Source: Deltaproteobacteria bacterium (GTDB lineage: Bacteria > Desulfobacterota > Desulfobacteria > Desulfobacterales > Desulfobacteraceae). Taken from it: a DNA stretch of 7,828 nt. The stretch spans positions 1 through 7,828 of the forward strand of contig QMMT01000074.1 of assembly GCA_003647385.1 (NCBI GenBank), given 5' to 3'. The position numbers and the translations under genes are program-made. The notes beneath the pieces are model-generated. The model worked only from the letters and a program-made list of their open reading frames with translations, was not told where the DNA came from and ran no database searches. Positions 1 through 6,632 of this stretch are shown here, piece by piece (position 1 is the stretch's first letter; each line of letters starts with the position of its first letter).

Positions 1-41
1 GCTCTTTCTTTTAATGCCGAAATTAATTCAAGTTTATTCAT
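1..41 (-). CDS. HU/IHF-family DNA-binding protein, N-terminal fragment
   Basis: Only the first 14 codons are inside the window, reading MNKLELISALKERA. This matches the start of bacterial HU/IHF histone-like proteins, which typically open with M-N/T-K-x-E-L-I and a short helix before the dimer core. Members are about 90-100 residue dimers that bend DNA and organise the nucleoid. The ATG at 39-41 follows a purine-rich AGAGGA on the coding strand, a slightly close Shine-Dalgarno. The gene lies downstream of the NusG-like gene on the same strand, but a candidate promoter sits in the 82-base gap, so it is probably transcribed independently. With so few residues visible the family call is moderate, and HU cannot be told from IHF-alpha or IHF-beta. 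Confidence 0.55.
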   Translation of the reverse strand, partial: MNKLELISALKER

Positions 42-90
42 ACTTCCTCTTTTAAAAATTGAATGATACTCTCTTATCATATTTTTAAGG

Positions 91-119
91 GTTCTAATTA
101 AAATTTGATAAAAAGTCAA
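91..119 (-). promoter_or_regulatory. Candidate sigma-70 promoter for the HU/IHF-like gene
   Basis: On the minus strand TTGACT (114-119) is a 5/6 match to the -35 consensus. After 17 bases comes TAGAAC (91-96), a 4/6 match to the -10 consensus. Transcription would start near position 84, giving a leader of about 40 bases before the ATG at 41. The -35 box lies only a few bases past the stop of the upstream antiterminator gene. No hairpin terminator was found between the two genes, so read-through from upstream is also possible. Confidence 0.45.
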
Positions 120-123
120 GGAG

Positions 124-648
124 TTATGCTAAAAAGTCAGGAATTTTTTCAACATTGTCTTCTTCTGCTTCAACACCGGCATACTGTCCTAAAATATCTA
201 TTTTGACAACAACACGCCCTTTTCCTTTATATCTTGTGAATTCTCCCTTTGCCCCTGCCATCGGTCCTTCTAAAATTATCACCGGGTCTCCTTTTTCAAT
301 GCGGATAGTTGTTCCTGTGATCAGATCCGTATTTGCACTTGTCAGGATTTTTAAGGACTCAACCTGTGTTTCAGGCACAGGTACAGGGCCTGCATGATTA
401 CCCAATAGCCTGACAGCCCCAATGGTTTTTAAAATCTTAAGCTGATAAGCAGCATCAAATGTTGATTTGACAAAAATATATCCGGGGAAAAGAGGAACTT
501 CTATCATAAGATTTCTATCTTTTCGTCGGCTTTTTCGTTTGCTTTTGGGTAAAAAAACTTCTATTTTTTTTTTCATAATGTTATTGTAGACCGTCTGCTC
601 AAAGTTGCTTCTTGTCAGAAGGGCAAACCATTTTAATTGATCAATCAT
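124..648 (-). CDS. NusG/RfaH/UpxY-like transcription antitermination protein
   Basis: A 174-residue protein with the two-domain NusG layout. An N-terminal NGN domain (about residues 5-105) opens with KWFALLTRSNFEQ and has the core block PLFPGYIFVK (52-61), the usual NusG signature. A C-terminal KOW domain (about 112-150) has GDPVIILEGPMAG followed by G-x-F. NusG proteins bind the RNA polymerase clamp. Specialised paralogues such as RfaH and UpxY promote transcription of long LPS, capsule or exopolysaccharide operons. The gene lies away from the secE/rplK cluster typical of housekeeping nusG and the sequence is divergent, so a specialised paralogue is favoured. Its ATG shares one base with the lptD stop (TAATG on the minus strand) and there is no good Shine-Dalgarno, which suggests translational coupling to lptD. 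A basic stretch (34-45) lies inside the NGN domain. Codons 26-28 sit in a run of ten A. Confidence 0.85.
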   Translation of the reverse strand: MIDQLKWFALLTRSNFEQTVYNNIMKKKIEVFLPKSKRKSRRKDRNLMIEVPLFPGYIFVKSTFDAAYQLKILKTIGAVRLLGNHAGPVPVPETQVESLKILTSANTDLITGTTIRIEKGDPVIILEGPMAGAKGEFTRYKGKGRVVVKIDILGQYAGVEAEEDNVEKIPDFLA

Positions 649-2870
649 TAGATACCAAACTCTCCGATTCCATGAAGGTTTATAAGAAAGGTGATGCTCT
701 GTTCATCACGTGAATCTGAATAATAGAGATTAAATGTCCAGCAGGATTTAGTAATGGTAACTCCGGCCTTTGTTTCCACGGTTTTATCGTCTTTCAGATT
801 TTTTTCAATGGAGCAATAAGCCATTAATTCATCGGTAAGGCTTATATCAATTTTTGAATACAAAGATTCCGACTCATTTTCTTTAAATCGGTATTCGGTC
901 CGTAATGCATCTCCCCGGTTATCTCGTATTGTATTGCCGATATTCAGCGTGCTAAAATTATTGGCATAGGGAGACCAGGAGAGATCTAAGTCAAGTAAGA
1001 AAAAATTGTGGGGGGAAAATTCCGAATCAAAGGTGATATCTGAAAATGGTCTTGACTCGTTATCATTTTCCTTTCTGATATCATAACTTTGGTAAAGTTT
1101 AATATAGGCAAATTCTCGATAGGTTAATTTTTCTTCTCCCTTTGGGGTCAGCCCTGATTCCCTGGAAATAAAATAATTGGTCAGAGACCATGTCAGAAGA
1201 TTCTTTTCCTCTATCCTGTCTAAACCATCAAAAGAGGGCAGATCATTCTGGATAATATTCGGGGTGAATTCATATTCAAGTTTTGGTGTCAGTTCGTGTT
1301 TGATTTTATCAGCTAATGCATTATTCGGATTATAGATTTTAATCAGTTTGGTGGATAAGTCCGCGCCAATATCATACAACAGTCTTGTCCTGAGACTGTC
1401 GGAATTACCATTAATATCTGTAAAGTCATTTGTATGATATATGGTTTCTCGGACACCAGCCCATGGTTCAAAATTAAAAAAATTACCAACTTTTACCGGC
1501 AGGAAAACTTTGGGATAAATATCTGCCCGCTGCCCGTTTACAAGTGTAAGCGTTGTGTCTTTTCTGTAAAAAGATCGAAACTCGGTATCAAGAGAATAAA
1601 AGAATTTCGAAGGACCGATTTGCTGTTTGGAAGCATTAAATTCAATGCCTGGAAGTGTCTGTAGTGTTGTGTCATCGATATCCTGTTGCCGGGCGGCAAC
1701 ATTATCATACCATAATGCATCAACATTGAATGTATAAGTGGACCATGATTTGTTAATATTCAGCCAGTTTTTTCGGGTAGTGTCATCATACTCATCCAGG
1801 CTGCGCCCAATTTTTTTATCAAAATAGTCCTTGGTATCATCATACCCTGTAAATCCGTCTTTAAATTCAAGAAGGTAATCTTCATCACTTACTATATCGA
1901 TATCCAGCTTGCCTGTAAAACCTTTAGGAAGATCCTGGTTGTGTTTCATCCTGAACCAGTAGCGGTCAGTGTTTGTTCTTTGAGGTGTGCTTTCAAAACT
2001 GTAGTTTTTTGTATTGATTGTTCCATCATCGATCTTCTCATCTTCAAGAACATCGAGAAACATGGAACCCTTTGTCTTGTTATCCAGGACATATCTAAAC
2101 TCAGTTCCTAACTTTGTTCCCCTGTCAGCCATATAGTCAACATAAACCGTTGCATCGGTATTCTTTGACATGGCAATAAAAAGAGGTTGCTCGTATTCAA
2201 ATCCTTTTCTGTCAGAGGATGTGACCCTGGGAAATAAAAGACCTGTCTGGCGTTTGGTATGGACAGGAAATACCAGAAAAGGGCTGTAGAGGGCAGGGAC
2301 TTTTTTTGCCCAGAGAACGGCATGATTTGCAGTCCCATATCCTTCAACAGTGACGTTTACATTTTTCCCCGAAATTTTCCAGTCAGGAAATTCTCCTGCA
2401 CATGACGTGATGGAGCCCTTATCCATACTATAAGAAAATTTACCTGTCTTTCTGATATTTTCACCATGAATATAAAAATTGTCTTCCTGTATAAAAATGG
2501 TGCCGTTATTTATAGTTCCAATCTCAGTTGTAAGATTGATATTCATTGCATTGCAGGCAATGGAATCTTCACCGGATATTAAAAGAACATTCCCTTGAGC
2601 AAACGCATCTTTTGTTTTGTTCGAAAATTCAACATAGTCTGCTTCAAGTCTGGTTTTACCCCCGGTGATCACTACATCGTCCTGGGCAATATAGAGGTCC
2701 CTTTTATTGTCAAAGGTCACTTTCAGTGCCGATATATGCCAGGAGAGTTCTTTGGGATTTTCGGGCAGCGCATTTGCTCTTGCACCCCCTGCGGAGACTG
2801 ATATGAATATGTAAAAAAAAGTAACCGCCACAAAAAACGGCAGAACCTTTTGCCTTAGCGAGCAGAACAT
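648..2870 (-). CDS. lptD: LPS-assembly protein LptD (OstA/Imp)
   Basis: Outer-membrane beta-barrel that, with lipoprotein LptE, inserts lipopolysaccharide into the outer leaflet. I prefer the ATG at 2870, giving 740 residues. It has a GGAAAG upstream and begins with an ideal signal peptide: basic MFCSLRQK, a hydrophobic core, and a likely cleavage after ARA or ANA. A GTG at 2894 would add 8 residues but has no ribosome site. Residues about 45-150 form the periplasmic OstA/LptA-like jellyroll that receives LPS. Next come the LptD blocks SCAGEFPDW, PALYSPFLVFP and RQTGLLFP, then a long barrel rich in alternating aromatic/polar strands ending in HGIGEFGI. The cysteine of SITSC and the single cysteine of SCW near the C-terminus are candidates for the interdomain disulfide; the E. 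coli protein has a CC pair at the latter site. It is divergent from the cysteine synthase fusion and coupled to the downstream NusG-like gene. Confidence 0.93.
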   Translation of the reverse strand: MFCSLRQKVLPFFVAVTFFYIFISVSAGGARANALPENPKELSWHISALKVTFDNKRDLYIAQDDVVITGGKTRLEADYVEFSNKTKDAFAQGNVLLISGEDSIACNAMNINLTTEIGTINNGTIFIQEDNFYIHGENIRKTGKFSYSMDKGSITSCAGEFPDWKISGKNVNVTVEGYGTANHAVLWAKKVPALYSPFLVFPVHTKRQTGLLFPRVTSSDRKGFEYEQPLFIAMSKNTDATVYVDYMADRGTKLGTEFRYVLDNKTKGSMFLDVLEDEKIDDGTINTKNYSFESTPQRTNTDRYWFRMKHNQDLPKGFTGKLDIDIVSDEDYLLEFKDGFTGYDDTKDYFDKKIGRSLDEYDDTTRKNWLNINKSWSTYTFNVDALWYDNVAARQQDIDDTTLQTLPGIEFNASKQQIGPSKFFYSLDTEFRSFYRKDTTLTLVNGQRADIYPKVFLPVKVGNFFNFEPWAGVRETIYHTNDFTDINGNSDSLRTRLLYDIGADLSTKLIKIYNPNNALADKIKHELTPKLEYEFTPNIIQNDLPSFDGLDRIEEKNLLTWSLTNYFISRESGLTPKGEEKLTYREFAYIKLYQSYDIRKENDNESRPFSDITFDSEFSPHNFFLLDLDLSWSPYANNFSTLNIGNTIRDNRGDALRTEYRFKENESESLYSKIDISLTDELMAYCSIEKNLKDDKTVETKAGVTITKSCWTFNLYYSDSRDEQSITFLINLHGIGEFGI

Positions 2871-2909
2871 GTTCTTTCCAGTAAAAAATTGCACAACAAT
2901 TAAAATTAC

Positions 2910-2953
2910 TGTATAAAGCCATCTTATACTTTAAAAGTCAAGCTTAGTGCCAA
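2910..2953 (-). promoter_or_regulatory. Candidate lptD promoter in the divergent intergenic region
   Basis: The gap between lptD and the divergent fusion gene (2871-2991) must hold promoters for both. On the minus strand TTGACT (2936-2941) is a good -35 box, but -10 candidates are poor: TTTATA at 18-base spacing or TATACA at 20. The same stretch also contains TGGCAC, 5 bases, TTGA (2937-2952 region), close to a sigma-54 -24/-12 element except that the -12 GC reads GA. On the plus strand TATACT (2925-2930) could be a -10, but no matching -35 was found. Overall this is a weak call. Confidence 0.25.
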
Positions 2954-2991
2954 GATTTGGAGAGTTCAACAGAATAAAGGTTAAATAAAAA

Positions 2992-5277
2992 ATGACGTTT
3001 TCAATACTAGATTCTATTGGTAATACCCCTATCGTTGAGATAAAAAAGATGAATCCTGTAAAAGGGGTTAAGATCTTTGTCAAACTTGAATATTTGAATC
3101 CGGGTGGTTCTGTTAAAGACCGGCCGGCCCTTTATATGATAAATGCGGCAGAGAAAACCGGTGAATTGACCAAAGATAAAACCGTTATCGAGGCAACCAG
3201 TGGAAACACAGGTATTGGACTTGCCATGATTTGTGCTGTTAAAGGATATAAAATTGCACTTACCATGGCGGAAAATGCAAGTGAAGAACGAAAGAGTATT
3301 CTGCGGGCAAGGGGAGCACAGATTATTTTAACCCCCAGGCGTTTGGGGTCAGACGGTGCTATTGAGGAGGCATACAGGCTTGCACGTGAAAACCCGGATA
3401 AATATTTTCTTGCCGACCAATATAATAATGATGCCAACTGGAAAGCCCATTATCATACGACAGCACCTGAAATCATTGAACAGACCTCTGGCAAGGTCTC
3501 ATCTGTTGTTGCAACCATTGGGACAAGCGGCACGCTCATGGGGCTTTCAAGACGCTTGAAAGAGTATAATGAGGATATCAGGATCGTCTGTGCCGAGCCA
3601 TATCTCGGGCATAAAATTCAGGGTCTTAAGAATATGAAGGAATCTTATACGCCTGAAATTATGGATAAAAACTGTTTTGACGAAAAGATAAATATTGATG
3701 ATGACACCGCGTTTGATATGGCACGCAGACTTGCAGTCAAAGAAGGGCTCTTTGTCGGAATGAGCAGTGGGGCGGCAATGGCTGTGGCCATTGAGGAAGC
3801 TCAAAAGATTAAAAAAGGTCTTATTGTGGTTATCTTCCCGGACAGCGGAGAACGGTATCTGTCTACGAGTCTGTTCTCTGTGGAAAAACATATTGCCCTG
3901 TCACTTTTTAATACATTCTCAAAATCTAAAATTTCATTTGAACCGCTTGAAAAGGAAAAAGTATCAATTTATACATGCGGTCCCACTGTTCATAAAAGAC
4001 TCAATATAGGGCAGCTTAGAAGATATGCATTTACAGATTTACTCATAAGATACATTGAGTATCACCACATAGTTGTCAACCATGTGGTCAACATCACTGA
4101 TTACGATGATAAGACGCTTCAGGGCTCCCAGAAAGAAGGAATGACACTTGACAGGTTCACACAAATTTACATTGATTTATTTAAGAACGATCTTGCAAAA
4201 TTGAATATTCGTTCGGCGGATGCCTATCCAAAAGTATCAGACCATTTTGATGAAATGATAGATGTGGCAACAAGGCTTCAGGAAAAACAGCATGCCTATG
4301 AAAAATTACACTCTCTTTATTTTAATATTGACAGCCTGCCTGAATATGGTGACCTTTCCAGGATCGATCTTGATAAAATAAAATTAGGAGCTACCGTAGA
4401 TCTTGATGAATATGAAAAACTCAACCCAAAGGATTTTACACTGTTGAAACGGGTTCGTCTTTCAGAACTCAAAAGAGGTGTGGGTATTAAGACCCAGTGG
4501 GGTAATGTCCGGCCCTCTCTTCATTTGCAGTGTGCCGCCATTGCTATGAAGTTTTTGGGAGAAACATTTGATATCCAGACGGGTGGTCGGGAGCTAATCT
4601 TTCCCCACCATGAAAACGAAGTTGCCATTGCAAAAGCCTGTAATGGGGCAAATCTTGCAAAGTGCTGGCTGCATTGTGATCCGGTTCATTATGACGGTTC
4701 TCTGTTGGCTCCAGATATTGAAGTACTGACCCTTGAAACCCTTGTAGACCAGGGCTGGGAACTCAAAACAATCCGGTTCTGGCTTATTTCAAATCATTAT
4801 CGGAAAACCTTAATCCTGTCAGAACAATCCCTGAAGCAGGCTCAGTATACACTGGATAAAATTAATCGGTGCCTTTCCACCTTGAGCATCATAAAACATG
4901 GAAGACAATTTGAAGAGATTGATCAATTTATATATGATATAAAATCTACTTTTCTTCAATCCATGGGAGATGATTTAAAAATTTCCGGGGTTATTTCTTC
5001 TTTGCTGGCAAATGTGAAAACCATTAACCGATTGATCAATCAGAACAAAATTGATCCGGATAGTGCCAAAAAACTTTTAAACTGCTTTAAAGACATTGAC
5101 TCAGTCCTTAAAATTTTTTCTTTTGATAAAAAAGAAGAATACTCAGATGAAATCCAGGATCTTATAAGGGAACGTGACCGGGCAAGAGAGCAAAAGGACT
5201 GGAAGCTGGCTGACCAGGTCCGGGAACAGTTAACCAATTTAGGCATCAGCGTTCATGATAAAAGGGTAACACCATGA
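2992..5277 (+). CDS. Cysteine synthase fused to a degenerate cysteinyl-tRNA synthetase-like domain
   Basis: 761 residues in two parts. Residues 1-300 are a PLP-dependent O-acetylserine sulfhydrylase of the CysK/CysM type: PLP lysine K42 in NPGGSVKDR, substrate loop TSGNTG (69-74), phosphate loop GTSGT (177-181) and SGERYLST (285-292). All are intact, so cysteine synthesis is likely active. From residue 305, after almost no linker, comes a full-length CysRS-like region. C329, C514, H539 and E543 match the four zinc ligands that select cysteine, and NITDYDD and a C-terminal AREQKDWKLAD helix are kept. However, HIGH reads NIGQ (338-341), and the KMSKS segment (about 568-577, DGSLLAPDIE) has no lysine. 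The E. coli active-site W205 and H224 align with L510 and Q529. Standard aminoacylation is therefore doubtful. The ATG follows a weak AAAGG 11 bases upstream. Its stop overlaps the next gene by 4 bases. Domain calls are firm; function of the second half is open. Confidence 0.9.
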   Translation: MTFSILDSIGNTPIVEIKKMNPVKGVKIFVKLEYLNPGGSVKDRPALYMINAAEKTGELTKDKTVIEATSGNTGIGLAMICAVKGYKIALTMAENASEERKSILRARGAQIILTPRRLGSDGAIEEAYRLARENPDKYFLADQYNNDANWKAHYHTTAPEIIEQTSGKVSSVVATIGTSGTLMGLSRRLKEYNEDIRIVCAEPYLGHKIQGLKNMKESYTPEIMDKNCFDEKINIDDDTAFDMARRLAVKEGLFVGMSSGAAMAVAIEEAQKIKKGLIVVIFPDSGERYLSTSLFSVEKHIALSLFNTFSKSKISFEPLEKEKVSIYTCGPTVHKRLNIGQLRRYAFTDLLIRYIEYHHIVVNHVVNITDYDDKTLQGSQKEGMTLDRFTQIYIDLFKNDLAKLNIRSADAYPKVSDHFDEMIDVATRLQEKQHAYEKLHSLYFNIDSLPEYGDLSRIDLDKIKLGATVDLDEYEKLNPKDFTLLKRVRLSELKRGVGIKTQWGNVRPSLHLQCAAIAMKFLGETFDIQTGGRELIFPHHENEVAIAKACNGANLAKCWLHCDPVHYDGSLLAPDIEVLTLETLVDQGWELKTIRFWLISNHYRKTLILSEQSLKQAQYTLDKINRCLSTLSIIKHGRQFEEIDQFIYDIKSTFLQSMGDDLKISGVISSLLANVKTINRLINQNKIDPDSAKKLLNCFKDIDSVLKIFSFDKKEEYSDEIQDLIRERDRAREQKDWKLADQVREQLTNLGISVHDKRVTP

Positions 5278-6227
5278 CACATTCATTTTTATTTTTTCCC
5301 TTCACCCATATGACAGAAAATCAGATGAATACGATTCTGACTTTTTTCTCATCATTTCATTATTTACCCGGCAGCAAGGATTTTAAGCATAATAAAACCT
5401 TGCAAAAATTATTTAAACAGGGAAAGGTTATACCTTTTTTTTTATCGCCTCATGAGCTTGAACCAGTGGAACTAAAAGTTAAGCAATACCTGGAATGGGC
5501 CCAGATCCATAAAGGAAATGAAGTCAATCTTAAATCACTTTTAAAAGCAAACCCTTATTTTACAAATGATTCAGATGTAACCGCTATTAAATCACAGATT
5601 AAAGGGGATATTGAAGAGGTGCTGCCCGGTGAATCAATCCTGCAAAAGGATTTATTATTTTTGAAGATGGCACAATTGTGTGATGTGCAAAATGAACGCA
5701 TTGATCTTAAATTAAAAGATCTGGATACAAATCATGATCAGCTTATGTCAACTCTGCGTGGAGTAGAAAGCTCTTTGAGTGAATTTGCGACCGACAAAAA
5801 GGATAGCCGTAAGGATTCCGGGGCGATGATGCCCGGCGAGCGGATTTGTGCCTGGTCAAGGTGTATGACTGCAAAAGGGGGATTGAAACAAGGTGTTGAA
5901 AGCAAAGTGTTCGTCACTACCAGTGAGGCTGTTTTTGACTATCTTGAGTCGAATTGTAAAGATGTTATAAATGCCCTTGACATTGATAAAATAAAAGTGC
6001 ATGAAAATGAATGTGAAAATAAAGACGAATGGCAACATCAATTTTGTGACTATTTGATGCGTGCAATTCAGGTAGACGGTAACCGGGAAAATGAACCGCC
6101 AAAAGTGAATGACAAGTGTTCTCTTTTCGGACAGATTAAATTGAGTTTATTCTCCGGGGATAATATTAATCAAGTCTTTAATTGTTCAGATAAACAGATT
6201 CCTGTATGCCTGATAAAATTAAAGTGA
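5274..6227 (+). CDS. Unrecognised 317-residue protein co-translated with the cysteine synthase/CysRS-like fusion
   Basis: I do not recognise a family. The start ATG overlaps the stop of the fusion gene (ATGA), preceded by AAAAGGG at good spacing, so the two are one transcription and translation unit. There is no signal peptide or membrane segment, which points to a cytosolic protein. Residues 1-90 are mixed, opening with SFLFFPFTHMTENQ. Residues about 95-175 are charged and helical, possibly coiled coil (QNERIDLKLKDLDTNHDQ). The C-terminal part from about 188 has a distinct globular look, with ERICAWSRCM and FVTTSEAVFDYL, and several scattered cysteines (in the ICAWSRC pair, SNC, ENEC, QFC, DKC, FNC and PVC). 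The cysteines could be structural, metal-binding or chance; no clean CxxC motif is present. The linked position suggests a role tied to cysteine metabolism or to regulating the fusion protein, but that is inference. Confidence 0.8.
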   Translation: MTHSFLFFPFTHMTENQMNTILTFFSSFHYLPGSKDFKHNKTLQKLFKQGKVIPFFLSPHELEPVELKVKQYLEWAQIHKGNEVNLKSLLKANPYFTNDSDVTAIKSQIKGDIEEVLPGESILQKDLLFLKMAQLCDVQNERIDLKLKDLDTNHDQLMSTLRGVESSLSEFATDKKDSRKDSGAMMPGERICAWSRCMTAKGGLKQGVESKVFVTTSEAVFDYLESNCKDVINALDIDKIKVHENECENKDEWQHQFCDYLMRAIQVDGNRENEPPKVNDKCSLFGQIKLSLFSGDNINQVFNCSDKQIPVCLIKLK

Positions 6228-6235
6228 TAAAAAAC

Positions 6236-6263
6236 TTGATTTTAATGAATACCATGTTATAAA
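6236..6263 (+). promoter_or_regulatory. Extended -10 sigma-70 promoter for the ferredoxin gene
   Basis: TTGATT (6236-6241) is followed after 16 bases by TATAAA (6258-6263), with TG one base upstream of the -10 (6255-6256), making an extended -10 promoter. Transcription would start near 6270, leaving an AT-rich leader of about 70 bases before the ferredoxin ATG. A second TATAAT at 6301-6306 lies nearer the gene but lacks a convincing -35. The site is just after the stop of the preceding gene, so the ferredoxin is probably transcribed separately from the cysteine operon. Confidence 0.55.
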
Positions 6264-6277
6264 AACGTTTTTTATAC
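6258..6277. repeat. AT-rich inverted repeat over the ferredoxin -10/start region
   Basis: TATAAAAAC (6258-6266) is followed directly by GTTTTTTATAC (6267-6277), an inverted repeat with one extra T in the right arm, centred on ACGT. It covers the -10 box and the predicted transcription start, where a repressor could act. It could instead be a weak hairpin ending the upstream operon, though a stem this AT-rich would be poor. Confidence 0.35.
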
Positions 6278-6341
6278 AAATTATATTTAAAGAATGAGTT
6301 TATAATATAATAATGTTAATTTTTTAAAGGAGGCTATTAAA

Positions 6342-6530
6342 ATGGCATTTAATCCAATTGTTGACCATGAAAAATGTGTGGGTTGTGAAGAGTGTGTAGA
6401 CGTATGTCCAGTGGAAGTTTTTGAGATGGAAGATGATAAATCAGTTCCCGTTAATGCTGAAGAATGCATGGGCTGCGAGAGCTGCGTAGAAGTTTGTGAA
6501 GAAGACGCTATTGTAGTTGAAGAAGATTAG
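6342..6530 (+). CDS. 2[4Fe-4S] ferredoxin
   Basis: A 62-residue, very acidic protein with two classic cluster motifs. The first is [12 protein letters not shown] (Cys 12, 15, 18, 22) and the second [12 protein letters not shown] (Cys 42, 45, 48, 52). Each cluster takes three cysteines from one motif and the fourth from the other, as in clostridial-type ferredoxins. It is a soluble low-potential electron carrier for anaerobic oxidoreductases such as pyruvate oxidoreductase, hydrogenases or sulfite-reduction enzymes; the partner cannot be told here. The second motif lacks the proline usually following the last cysteine (it is Glu). The ATG follows a near-perfect AAAGGAGG (6326-6333) with 8-base spacing, which together with an extended -10 promoter suggests high expression. 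A strong hairpin follows the gene. Confidence 0.93.
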   Translation: MAFNPIVDHEKCVGCEECVDVCPVEVFEMEDDKSVPVNAEECMGCESCVEVCEEDAIVVEED

Positions 6531-6552
6531 AAAAAAATACAGTACAATAGAT

Positions 6553-6589
6553 AAGAATGCCGGGTATGTTTTGCATATCCGGCATTCTT
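6553..6589. terminator. Hairpin terminator between the convergent ferredoxin and DDAH genes
   Basis: Bases 6553-6568 pair with 6574-6589 in a 16-bp stem around a 5-base TTTTG loop, with a GCCGG/CCGGC core. The only imperfect pair, 6564/6578, is a G-U wobble in plus-strand RNA and a C-A mismatch in minus-strand RNA, so the hairpin is better formed for ferredoxin transcripts. The following TTGTTC is only moderately T-rich. It sits between the two stop codons of convergent genes, so it may serve both directions. Confidence 0.7.
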
Positions 6590-6632
6590 GTTCATACCTT
6601 TACACGGCGCACTTAAGGACGATAAATATCCA

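Noticed and set aside
71..110. TTATCA/TGATAA inverted repeat as a terminator after the NusG-like gene
   Set aside because: The arms are only six AT-rich bases with almost 30 bases between them; no stable hairpin or T-tract results.
2992..5277. Two separate genes (cysK and cysS) joined by sequencing error
   Set aside because: The frame runs from one domain to the other with no stop, no frameshift and no internal ribosome site with start at the junction; a genuine fusion is simpler.
5435..5443. Run of nine T in the unrecognised gene as a slippage site
   Set aside because: It is near what is expected in AT-rich DNA and nothing nearby suggests recoding.
6228..6341. Riboswitch or small RNA in the gap before the ferredoxin gene
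   Set aside because: About 110 AT-rich bases with only a weak palindrome; no structured, GC-containing stems or known aptamer pattern seen.
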